Shown here in pieces: positions 1 to 11,600 of a stretch of 64,000 nucleotides of DNA. The notes under the pieces are model-generated. The model was not told where the DNA came from, ran no database searches, and saw nothing but the letters and a program-made list of their open reading frames with translations. Positions within the stretch are counted from its first letter, which is position 1. Each line of letters starts with the position of its first letter. A program made the position numbers and the translations under genes. The DNA comes from Euglena gracilis (Eukaryota > Euglenida > Euglenophyceae > Euglenales): contig CP154954.1 of the NCBI GenBank assembly GCA_039621445.1, positions 66,360,891 to 66,424,890 on the forward strand, read 5' to 3'.

Positions 1-28
1 ATGAACAAGGTGGACAGGGTGACGTGTC

Positions 29-427
29 TCATTCACACACATGCAAAAAAAAACGTCTGAAAGAGAGCAACAACGACATACATTGAGGTGTTCGTCGTAC
101 AGCCAGAGGATGTTGGACGAGGGGAAATCGCCAGACAAGGTGGGCACACAGCCATTCAATTGAGTTGCAAACAAAATAAGAATAATAAAAAAACTGATTC
201 AGAAAAAATACCTGAGTGTATTTCTGGAAGAGGCCTCGCATCCTACTGTCCACCTTTTCCATGGCAATGCCGCTACCAAGGAAAGCATAAACAAAATCAT
301 CTGCAACAGCATGCCGCGTTTCGGCTGTCTTGACAATATGCTGCATCGTTGGCTGCCGCAAAAAGCAAACTCGTTGTTGAAGAAGACCCTCTTCTTTCAC
401 CTCTTTCACCTTTGCTTGCTTTTTCAA
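29..427 (-). CDS. Unassigned ORF at left edge
   Basis: This is an open frame of about 130 codons on the minus strand with fairly ordinary amino-acid composition, including a stretch with MQHIVKTAETRH and VDSRMRGLFQKY. It opens at a TTG, so the true start, or a splice acceptor, lies elsewhere. I do not recognise a family. It sits downstream of the Rep-like ORF and downstream of the known exons of kinase copy 2, so it could be a fragment of a mobile element inside an intron. It has no counterpart among the copy 1 kinase exons. Chance openness remains possible. Confidence 0.25.
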   Translation of the reverse strand: MKKQAKVKEVKEEGLLQQRVCFLRQPTMQHIVKTAETRHAVADDFVYAFLGSGIAMEKVDSRMRGLFQKYTQVFFLNQFFYYSYFVCNSIEWLCAHLVWRFPLVQHPLAVRRTPQCMSLLLSFRRFFLHVCE

Positions 428-515
428 ATATCATTCGAAGCCTTGCTTGTGGCTTTTACTCCGAATGTGTTGATCTACCAAACACTTAGCTTGATGTCTG
501 GTGGAAATGATTGAT

Positions 516-704
516 TCAAAAATTATCTACAAATGTGCATGCATACCCAACAGGTTTTTGGCACGCCAAACACCATAATTCCTCGGTGCCCTCATGTTTG
601 CGAACTGTGAACGGTTGACCTGAGATGCAGAAAATGATATTGCAAAAAAGAGCAGTATGACATTGAACACATGGGTATTGTGATAAACGTGCTTCTGGCT
701 TCAT
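516..704 (-). CDS. Unassigned small ORF with CxxC pairs
   Basis: This 62-codon minus-strand frame starts with ATG and contains two cysteine pairs, C-V-Q-C near residue 12 and C-L-A-C near residue 45, with a histidine between them (VRKHEG). That spacing could bind zinc. It ends less than 100 bases before the ORF at 29-427 on the same strand, so both may be pieces of one gene. I cannot assign a family. Confidence 0.25.
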   Translation of the reverse strand: MKPEARLSQYPCVQCHTALFCNIIFCISGQPFTVRKHEGTEELWCLACQKPVGYACTFVDNF

Positions 705-1039
705 CGTACAATACTTTGCTTTTGCACCTCCACACCCACCGCCTCATTTGCGCTTCTTGGGGACGTCAGCTGTGAAAGAAAATTAAAAACACAATCTCAC
801 ACACCACCATCAGGCAACCACACCATTCTCAATCTCTTCTTCCACATCCTCAAAAGTGTCCAATGAAGTCTCAGGCTCCTCGTCAGGAAGCATCCGTGGA
901 GGGGGAGAAAAAGAGGAACAATCTGCGAAGAGGCAGACAAATTATGCATAAAACAGAGAGATGAAAAGACGAGCACTTGTGCTCCAACATATTGGGGAAA
1001 CAATGAACCTTGTAGTTGACCTGAAACGTAAAAAAATTC

Positions 1040-1310
1040 ACAAAAAATGCGGAAATTATGCGGAAAAATGTGGAAATTATGCGAAAAAAAATGCGGTAAT
1101 TATGCGGAAAAATGCGGAAAATGCAGGATAATGCGGAAATTATGCGGAAAAATGCGGGAAAATGCGGGAAAAAAATGCGGTCAAATGCGAAAATGCGGAA
1201 AAATGCGGAAAATTTACAAAAAAAATGCGAAAAATATGCGGAAAAATGCGGAATAATCCGGAAATGCGGAAAAATGCGGAATAATGCGGAATAATGCGGA
1301 CCGCATAATT
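1040..1310. repeat. AATGCGGAAA-type tandem array ending in poly-C
   Basis: Irregular tandem repeats of a unit close to AAATGCGGAA, alternating with AATTATGCGG, run for about 270 bases and end in a ten-base C tract. The whole stretch is open in several frames only because the unit lacks stops on each strand. A related short element with AAAAATGCGC units and poly-G/poly-C ends lies at 46,622-46,770. Confidence 0.8.
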
Positions 1311-1699
1311 CCCCCCCCCCTGGTCCCAGCCCCGCCAACCAAAGGGGAAGATCTTCCTCCTCTGGGAAATTCTATCCCAGCGGGTGCCACCTAAATTCAG
1401 CACCAACGAAGGGCAGAAAGAAACTGGGTTAGGGTCGGGATACCCCCCCACCACCAACCTCAAAACCGAAGGGCTTCTCATCAGTGAAGGCAAATTCGTT
1501 TAATATCATTACGACTTTACTTGCCCAACAAACACTCACACTTCCAACCCTTCACTCACAGACCATCCTTTCCCATCACTCACACTTTTATCCCATCCTA
1601 CCCGGACCATACACGTCCTGTCACTCTGACCTTAACCCTCTTTTCACTTAACATTTTGAACTTTTTTTTATCTTATAATTGCCTCCCTCAATTATTATC

Positions 1700-2335
1700 T
1701 CAACTATATCCCTGTGACGCAACTCTCCCAGCACTACTGTTTGAAAACACAACCCAGTGTCCTCTTATAAGCTTTCTTGAACCTCTATACTTCTTTGATG
1801 ATGATATTATTTCACCAAAGTCTGAGAACTTCTCTATCACATTTGCAACCTTATCCTTATCCTCAAAACTGAAATTCAATGGAAAATACCCTGCTGTTAT
1901 CCCTTCCTTGTCTATGAATATGCTAGATTTTACATGCTTACAAACTACCCTGCATTGTATAAGCCATATGGAATATATGCTCTCTCTGATTAAATAACTA
2001 AAGAAAAATGACTTCCCACATCCTGGCTGTCCTACTATCCAATATATACATCTCGCATCCGGCGGCTCTAACAACAAATCCAATACTGCCTGCCGCCATG
2101 CCTTCAACTTCACTCCTGTTACCCTATTTGGTATTGCGAAAAAAATTTGACTTTCATTGAAAGATCTCAATGTGTTCTCAATACACCTCCATCTGATGCT
2201 CCCCAATAATAATTCAAAAGCCTCCTTCTTTGATGCTGTATTGCAAATCCACTCGCTCCCTTGACCGCCTTCTTCCCCAGAGGGCAGGGCTGAACAAGAT
2301 GGCCTGTTAGAGGGGGGGGGGCAATATCCCACCAA
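1700..2335 (-). pseudogene. Rep-like superfamily 3 helicase domain (CRESS-DNA type), probably endogenised fragment
   Basis: The ORF of 211 codons encodes the helicase half of a rolling-circle replication initiator. A pre-Walker segment W-R-Q-A-V-L-D-L-L at about residues 80-88 leads into CIYWIVGQPGCGKS; the Walker A loop is residues 102-109 (bases 2,009-2,032). Further on lie a hydrophobic strand ending F-E-D near residue 159, an S-S-K-K-Y-R-G-S motif near 179-186, and the motif C strand HWVVFSNS at 193-200. This order is that of Rep proteins of small circular ssDNA viruses and plasmids, where the helicase unwinds during rolling-circle replication. The usual Walker B aspartate motif looks altered. 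I could not find the N-terminal HUH endonuclease, and a poly-G tract interrupts the region upstream (about 2,310). It sits on the minus strand beyond the last copy 2 kinase exon, most likely in an intron. I read it as an integrated, partial copy; expression is unknown. Confidence 0.7.
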
Positions 2336-2547
2336 CCATGAAACTTGGCAACGACGTGTCCGAAAAATGGGATGGCATAATGGTGACTGACCACTGCCCC
2401 CACCCTGCCGCCTTTAGGGTTTCTGGGATTCCCTTTAAGCCTGCCTTGGGGGTGGTTCCAGAAGAGGTAGTGGCCTTCGGGTTGAAATTCAGAAAAAAGA
2501 CTAAAAAGACAAAATCGAAATAAAAGGCTGTTGTAGCAAAGACGCCC

Positions 2548-2605
2548 TCGGCGGGGAATACTTGCCCGCCGCGATGCGCAGCAGTGCCTGCCGCGTCCAG
2601 GCGGA
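2548..2605 (-). CDS. Copy 2 exon M (end of dimerisation helix region)
   Basis: It encodes [17 protein letters not shown], matching [16 protein letters not shown] in copy 1 at about 41,890-41,948 with mostly synonymous changes. In histidine kinases this position follows the second dimerisation helix and leads into the HATPase linker. No canonical acceptor AG is visible just upstream, unlike copy 1, so the left boundary is a guess. Confidence 0.65.
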
Positions 2606-5600
2606 ATTTGACCCACCCGCAGGGGTCGGAGCATGTGGCCCGCAGGACCCAATTTGGAATAAACGGCCCCCTCCATAAGCCATTTGCCAACGTGCCATAC
2701 ACCCCTTCACCCCTTCGAGGGGGGGGGGCACGGAGTGCCTGGCCAGGCCAACACCCTTGGGTTCGGCCACGCCCTAAAACACAGCCTGGCCGCTTGCGGC
2801 ACCACGCAATACCGCGCTCCAGGCACTCCGTGGCCTGGAGGAGGTCGGCGGGCGTGACCGCAGGGGCCAGGGTCTGGAGGTAGAGGTGGGACTGGGGGCT
2901 GGCGCGGCCTGCCTCTCTTGGCTCCCAGCGATCACAGAATACTATTGGGTACCACGAGGAGCATCATTGCAAAAGAGTCTGGCAAAAAGAATTCTGAGCG
3001 TGTCTGAGTAGCCAGATTGTGAGCCAAATCGGCAGGAAACATTTTCAGGTGGGTCAACCCCCGATCGGGTGCCGCTCCCCCCAAAGCTACATGCTCCATA
3101 CTTTCCCACTTCCTAGTGAAATAGTGAAATGATGATGATGGGTGGTGCGCTGGTGTGTCCCAACGGTCAGTTGTGGAGGGGGAGGGGTGACGTTTCCAAC
3201 CTGAACCTGGTAGTGTTTGTCGCCTCAAACCTGTACACAAGTACTGGCTTTCTGTGGACACTTGGTGAACAGGGAGCAAGCTTCAGAGCACTCAGATATC
3301 AGCAGCGTCACACAGAGTTCTCTTCTCTGTTCCTCTTGCCACCAGAAGCGTGTGAAACCAGCCCTCAGCGCAGATGCACCCTGCCGCGTCCGCCATGACG
3401 TTCTTTAGCACATGGTTCAGGATGGCGAGTGCAGCGCATCTCAGGAAACAAACATTTCTTCAAGATGGTATTACAAACAATAATAATAGCAAAATAGCAA
3501 ACTAAAACAAACACACGACCTGAACACTCGGATCTCAGCCTAGGAGCAAATGAAATTTTAAAAAAAAACTGGGTCCCTGCATCCAGGCCTCATTTGCCAT
3601 GGCGTTGGAGGCATTTATCGATCACCTCTGGTCAACAGGCTTTTGCTAAGGACCCCAGGGGGTCCACTGCCAGCCATTTTACTGGCCACTAGAATTTCTG
3701 GGCAACTCCAACACCTGCATCCACTCCAATACCTCCATCACTCCATCCACACCCAGTGTCGGCATCCACTCCAGCACCTGCATCCATTCCAATGCCTGCA
3801 TGGATTCCAAGACCGCAACCTCTCTAGCACCGACATCTACCGCAGCTGCTGCATCCAATACAATTGCTGTATCCTGTCTGTGACTGTAACCATTCCACAC
3901 AAATCGTCCTCTGCAAATGTGTTCAATGAGCAAGGCGATGCGAGATCTGTGAGTTTTAGGAACTTGTTCAATGTCCCAAAATGATTGCCAATTAAGCCAA
4001 AAATGACCACAAACAAGTGAAAATGGGTGAAAATGGTCGGAACGTTCAATCATCACCACATATGTGGTAGAAAATGGCATTAAATAAACAAAATGGTATA
4101 AAATGACCTGAAATGCCATAAACTTGCTCATATTGGCACAAATTAGCCCAAAGTAACCTAAATTGGCAAATATTATCCAAATTGGCCAAAATCGGCACAC
4201 CATCAAACATTTGTGGAAAAGGATGTTTCAAGCAATCAAAATATTGGTTTGAATTTAATGGGAAAAATAAAAAAAACAGCATCGTCCATCATCGCCCAGC
4301 ATCGTTCAGCATCGCCGTTCAGTTGGGGGAAAAAAGACAAAATACCTAAATTTTGGACTAAATTGGTCCAAAAATCTCGCTTCAAGTTGTGGAGGCTGAC
4401 CCCACCCCAGCCTTATCATTGAATCCCAGCAAGCACGTGGCATTGTGAAGGTGAGAATGCAGATGGTGCTCGGCCTCTGGAATGAAAAAAAAGCAGCCAT
4501 GGAAGACTCCATATTCTGATTTGCCTCTCCCTTTTCAACTAAAGGTCCTCCCCCCCGGGCACCAAACCCCCCAAAACCTACAATTGAACGTCTGGCTGGG
4601 GACCAACCGTGAGGGGCCAAATTTGCATATCAAGACTTTTGACAGACAATGCGCAAAAAAAGGCCAAAACGGAGAGAAATGTTAAAAAGGGGACAAAGAA
4701 CACAAGTAAAAAACTTTGGGGGCCAAATTTTGTGTTAGGAGCAGGGGGCCAACTGACTGCACACAAACACACACACCCGAAACAACAGAACACACACACC
4801 ACACATCTCTTAAAGGTATGCATGGGGTTTGCTGGGCCTAGAAGTTTGGGCTGGCCAGGACGCCCCCCCCCCCCAGGAGGCCCCCCACAGGAGGGGCTGG
4901 ACCCTGGCTGGACCTGAGCTTGGCCGGGCTGGCCCGAAACCGGAGAATTGCCCAAGAAAATGATCTGCAAAACAGTTTTGAAAAAAAAGCAAATCTGACA
5001 ATGTCTCAAAAACGCCAAAACCACCCCCCAAACACCATTTTTGGGCATTTTTGAACACCTGTTTCAAATTTTTCGCTTCGCACTGCAGGTGGGCTGGACC
5101 AAAATCGGGGCAGCAGCCCCCGCCCCCCAGGGGTCTGCAAAATCTTAAACACACACACACACACACACCCACACCCACACCCACACATTTACACAGACAC
5201 ACACACCAACACATGCACGCACAAACGTAGCACACGTGGCACATCGCACAATCGTCTGCCGCACAAATGCAGCCCACGGGCGGTGTCCGCCTCCTGGGAC
5301 GCCTTCTTCAAGGCAGCCTCCTGCTCCGCCACCTCCTTCAGCGCTGCCGCCTCCGTCTGCAGGGAGCGCTGCAGCTGGTGGTCCGACCGGAACTGCCGCC
5401 TCCGATTCGAGGCAACCTCCCAGCCCCGGGTTGGGGCAATCTCCTGTGGCCACCATCAGCACACAGACAGATAGGCACAGCACCACTAGGAAACTGTGTC
5501 ATTGGCCAAGCGGTTCTGACAGTTCTCTCCGGGGGGCGGGAGGGGGTGCGGGCCGCAGGCCCCCCTCCCCCCCCTGGACACATTCAAAGGGTCGCCACTT

Positions 5601-8600
5601 TGGATTTCACGTGACGTTTTTTTTTTTTTGCATCATGACAATCATGCTGCCATACAGTTTGCCCACCACCTCCCCCCCCAGAGTGACAGTTGGTTTTCTG
5701 GTTGAGCATGCACTCCAGTTCAATCCCAGCAGGATCACAATTGTGGGTACAATTTTGGGATCTTGCTTAGGCGGCGCTAATTGCCCAGTCGATTTTTGTG
5801 TTTTTTGACGTTTTTTGGCTGTTTTAAAACCCCCCTAAAAGGGCACAAAATTCTGGGCTGAGAGGGGTGTGTTGCAGCTTTGGGCCAAAATTTTATGAAA
5901 ATGGTTTTGCGCGGTATTCCGCTTAAATGATTTACGATTGTGTGTGAATTGTGTGAGTTGGAGGTGTACTAGAAATGTTTAAAATGGGTTGAAAAAGACT
6001 GACTTTGAAGGGATGTGACATGGGGCTGTGTCTTCATGATTTATGTTATTAACAGTATTTGAGAAACACACGAATATTGCTAGTGTGGGCGGATAACCGC
6101 GTAAAACGAAACAAGAGGTTTCAGAGAAACTGATTTAAATGTTTAGGCAGATATCCGCGCAGAATAAACACGGAATAAACACGGATTACCGCCTAAAATT
6201 GAAAACAAAGAATGGTACGCGGATTACCACCTACCAGAATACAAACAGTTGATGATTGGTAGGAGGGAATCCGCCTGTTGTGTGTGACTATGTGGTGAGT
6301 GTATAATGACTTGGTGCAGGCGGGAATCCGTCTGGATTGAATAAGAAACAATGGTGGTGCTCTGGTGGTGTTGCCCTCACCCCCCCCCCCTGTGCCGAGA
6401 CTGGCATAGGCCAGACGCCTCTGAAATGGGGGACAGTAACATCACAGCCAATGGTAGCTGGGGAACTCCCTGACGACGTGGGCAGGTGCCACCCGACGAT
6501 ATCCTGCCTTCGACAACGCACTTGGATGGAAAAAGGTTCCTGTCGAAAACGGCCCAAAAACAAAAAAAGAAGTGTCTGATTTATGAAATTCTGCACTCGC
6601 AGCATCCAGTATGAGCCAAAATCCACAAAATCTTTCCACCCACCAACAATTTTGTTTCAAGCGGTTAACTGCCTGACCATTTCCACATTAATTTAAAAAC
6701 ACCATTGAGGATTAAGCATGGGGTTGGGTGGGAAGAGACGGCGTAGGCAAGAGACGACGTAGGCGGTTATCCGCTTAAACGAAAATACAGATTGCCCGCT
6801 CAGGAGGCCAACAAGCTGACTTACACTTGAGCACTGAGGCCTGCTCTCCTTTATGAGTTCGGATGGAAACGGGGTTTGCACAGACACAACTAATGAGATG
6901 GGGGGGGCATACTAGCTGTGAGGTCAGAGAAGTCAGGCGGAAAACCGCCTGGCCGAGTTAAGGGTGGGCAGAAAAAGAAAAGCATTTGTGGACGATGGGG
7001 TGGGGTGGAAGATGGAAACCGCTTTAGAAATGAAGCCTGCTGGTTTGTTTGCAAAGTTTTGCAACCCTACTTGTGACACCAGTCACAGGCGTGAACCTTT
7101 GCAGAGGACACGGACGACAGACTTTGTTGCCAGGCTGCCAGGCAGTTTGCAACTGAATGGTGTCTGGTGTGTTGTGGTGAGTTTGAGGGTTGGAGGTTTA
7201 TGGAAACCAGGGAAAAGAGATTGCACCAGCAGGGTTTGACCAAACGAGGGCAGCCCTTAAACTTGGGCACTCAGAGCAGGGGTGGTTTCCAAAAGGACCG
7301 GACACACTTGTGCTGAGAGTGGTTACACGGATGGAAGCCAAATGCATCGTGTCAAACATCGACCTGGCGTTGTTGTTGGCGTTGTTGGTTGAGAATGACA
7401 ACCTTCTGGTTTACTCACCTTCCACGTGGTTTCTAACTGTGGGGACCACGGTTGCCTCTTCCGGAGGCATGTTGCCGGACCCGAAAGAAGAAGAGCCATA
7501 AAAAAAGAGGTGCTTTGGGCATTTTTTTGTCTGAAATTCAGCAAAAACTGCAGCTTTTCAAAGGAAAAATGCTGTAAAACTCTTTCAAAAAACAATTAAA
7601 AAGGCCTTGGATTTTTCAGAACTTGGAGGACTCCTTCCGAAAACCCCACAAAATTTTTCGATTGCTGCCACCAGCTGCTGAAACAGGCGTTTCTCCGTCC
7701 ATATCTTGAATCACTTCTTCGTTAGCCTTCCCCAAACCCTGATTTTGGACCACCAACACCGTTGGGTTCCAAGTGGAGGGCCCTGGGAGGTGCTTTTGTT
7801 CCTCCTGAGAAATCAACCTCAGCTTTTTGGCTGTTTTTCGGGACAGTAACAAAATATCACCTCCACCGCAGCTCACCTGACCTGGCAACTGACACATGCG
7901 TTCCACTGCTGTCCCTGCACACGACACCTTCACCGCTAGCCAGGGGCAACATTACCGCCTCCTCATTGGAGAGGAGGGTGTCCACCTCCTGCTCAAATGC
8001 CAGGCGGGTTTCCGCCTGCTCGGGTGCTTGCTGTCCCGCCACAGCAGCCACAGATCCCTTTCAACCTGTCCCGCCCAACTTTCAAACATTGTGCCGCTGA
8101 CACCGACCACCGACACAGACACTTCGGGACACAAAAACATCACAACCACAACCCATCAGGACAGCAACAAGCTCCACGCAGGTTTCCGCCCAAAACTCAT
8201 CTGGGCGGAAACCCGCGCAAAATGAAAACGAAGGACGCGGATAACCGCCCACTGTTACCATTCACCAACGTCTCAAAATCCCCTCCCTCTCCCCCAACTT
8301 TCTTCATTAACAACTTCACGTGATGACCGACTTCTGGAGGTTTCAGCGCGTTCCCACTTGCTGCTCCCATATGTCATCCGCAAACTAGAACGCTTCTCAT
8401 TTCCAAACCCTTCTGCGTGGGTTTCCGCCTAAAGATATCCAACTCACCCATATCATTCATTTGCCGTGTGTGACACCCCACCCCGACACAGCACCATCCA
8501 CCACACAAAATAAAAATCCAACACGCCCACCCATTCTGGTCAGCTGTGCATGAAGCTTTCTAACGTTTCATGCATTCATGTGCGCAGAGATCCGCCTGGA

Positions 8601-11600
8601 AACGGTCTTACAAAAACTTCCAAAAAAAGTTGTGTTCTGTTTCCGCACCGCCTCAAACAAAATTTTTAAGTATCTCTCAGCAGGGGTTGACAGGTGGGAA
8701 AAAATGTTCAGTTTTGCGTGGCACAGCTGTGTCATCAGCAGGGAACTTGTGCGCTGACAAATAAAGGACACCACGCACTCAAAACGCATCCCATTTTCAG
8801 TTCACCTTGGCCACAAGTTTCTCAACGTTCTTGAACTTGTGATGGCCAGAATGGTGTAGCATTTCCCAACCCCTCTGTTCCGGATAGCAGCACAGGCAAC
8901 CATGCCCCCCTCCCTCCCGTGCCTTCCTGGCCCAACTGTCATCCCGTGCTGCTAAATGATGCATCGTGGTGCACAGCCCAGGAGGAGGGGATTGCTGGGG
9001 AGCTTGTAAACCAATCAGGTCACCTGGGGCAAGCACACACAGCGCACACCTCGTTGCAGAATCATCACTGCTTTGGGTGGTAAACCGCCTAACCTCATGT
9101 TTACCGTTATTCCCAGTCCAGTCCCCTCCGTAAGGGCAGCATCTCTTCATCACAAAAACAATTTTTGCGCGGTTTACCGCCTAACACATCTCTTCCAGAA
9201 ATTATAGCATCTTTTGGGCAGTGTTGTCTGTTCACCTCCCCCATCACTGTATTTCGGGACTCACGAGATGTTCAAAAATGGGCGGGTTGCTTAGGCGGTT
9301 GCCTCTTCTTCACCTGCAACACCGTGTCACCCCCCCTCCAGAGGGGGGGTCCGGTAGCAACGTCAAACAACCGGGGCTCCAGTGGCCAGGTGTTCTCCGG
9401 CTGTTTTCTGTTTTTCAAAATTTCAGGGCGTTCCAGGGGGGTGCTTTCCAAAACCCCCCCTAAAACGACCATAAATTTTCAAAATCGCCACTTTGTCAAA
9501 ATGACTAAAATGGACACTAAACGACCCAAATTTTTGTGCTGGTGTCACCCTCTCAAAATTTTGAGCACAAAACGGTGGGGTATCGTAAGCGGAAACCCGC
9601 GCACCTCAAACACACATAAATTGGAAAAAAAATTGGGCAATTAGCGCCGCCTAAGTCTTATGGAGAATTCATCATATTTTCCGCTGAATAGTTTGGTATT
9701 CCGGTTGGTTTTTGAGTGAACGTTGCTTTTGGAAGTCTGTGAATTTTTTGCGTCCTCTGTGTGAACTGGAAAGAAAAGGCAGAAAACGGCGTCTGATAGG
9801 TTCGGAAGCGAATGCTATGCCACTGAGCTGTAGTCGCCATGTTTGACACAGAAAAATGATCTTCTTTATTACACACGGGGGAAAATCCCCTTTTATTCCA
9901 TCCACAACATGCTCTGCAAAATCGTTTACCTGAGCCTCCGCGGAGGCTGGTTACCTAAGCCTCCGTGGAGCCTCCGCGGCACTCTTTACCACTATTGTTA
10001 TCCGCATTACTCACCGCAACCGCTGCCACTATTTTGGTGTTGCTACGTCGCTCCAACATCACGTGGCATTATCAGCATGATCCACTGACTTCAACACTCA
10101 TCATTTATATGCTTTGGGTTGAATGCAATACAGAAAAGTTTTCACAACAAAAAAAACCACTGACTCATATGGAAAAAAAAACAGAATCAAAAAAGAAATG
10201 AAAAAAAAATCGCAACCCCAATACCTGGAGAACATGGGTGAAACAGGTCTGGAGGTTGGCAGCATCATGTAATAATTCAGTCCAAGGGTGTAGAAAACGA
10301 AGACGATGGAGAAGCCAAGTGCCTCCACAACACCACCTGCCAGCAGGGGTGAAGAATACGCCACGATCCATAAAGACGGGTGCAGGCCAGCCGTCGAACA
10401 CATGATGCTTTGGTGACCATATCTGGCTGGAAAAAAAAGGCGACCAGGCTAACTGGATGTCGACCCGTCAACAGATATGTCCCCAAAATTTTTGGCGTCA
10501 ATGAAGACCAAATGATTTAGGAATTATGGGGGTGGGTGGTGAGTTTATATTCAAGAGGGAGGGTCTGGAATGTCTTTAAAATACCCAATTTTTAGCATAT
10601 TTTATGTAATTTTCGACCAGTGTCAGCTTTCCGCACCCTGTTCTGCCTCAACCCAAATGACGAAAAATGGCTGGAGATGGTCCAAAATGCCTGAATATGA
10701 CAAAAATGCACAAATATTTGCAAATGTTGAACACTGGTGGCATATTTTTGCGGCAGAATAACGGCATTTGTTCAATCTCTCAACGAAGAGCATAGACAAA
10801 ACAACCCACCACATCACAAGAAAAAATGCTGAGAAGGGGTTGAATACGGAATTTTCACCAAATTAATCTTCCAAAATCAAAAACCTACCAAGTATTTTTA
10901 CTGCAATATTTCTCTGCTGAAATTTTTGTCAATCTTGTTTAAGGGGGAAAGGAGGAGCAATTGAAAAAAAAATAGAAATATTCAAGGAGATGGAAATGTA
11001 TGCATGTGGAAATATATGGTATTTTTCTTCTTCGAAATTCCAACTTTTGGTGAAAGAGGGGTGGGGTGGATCAGAACCTCTCCCAACACATGATTGTGGT
11101 CGAGACCACCCTCCTGCCACCTACCTCTGATCGCCGGGCTTCCATGCCCCCTTTTTGGTGAGAGGGTTGCAAAAACAATGATGGAAAGCCTGATCGCTGG
11201 CACAGAACAGAACACGAAGATGGACATCCATGTGATGCCCAGGAACATCAGCAAATCCAGCTGGAGGTAGTTGAACACCAGGGCATGGAGCCATAGCACA
11301 TATGTTTGGGACTTGTCGTCCTAGGGAGTTTTGCTTAACATTTATGGACATTTATTTACATTAAGAATGGGCAGTGCTCAGACTTGTTAGGTGACAGTTT
11401 CCCGGGGGGTAGGTAGGTACCCCCCCCCCCAAGCCCAATGAACACTAAGGTGACAATCTAGACGGTCCGAACGGGGGGCGTTCATTGGGCATGAAATGTG
11501 CATTCTGTGTTGATAAGGTATATGGTGACAATCTAGACGGTCCGAACACCCCCTGTTCATTGGGCAAGGGCGTTCATTGGGCTTGGGGGGGGGGGGCTTG

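Noticed and set aside
5715-5740. AGTTCAATCCC, similar to a tRNA B box
   Set aside because: No A box at the right distance and no cloverleaf could be drawn around it.
7857-8051. 64-codon minus-strand ORF with protein-like composition
   Set aside because: It lies inside the TIR element 5,767-9,654, has no second copy, and its interior repeats explain part of it.
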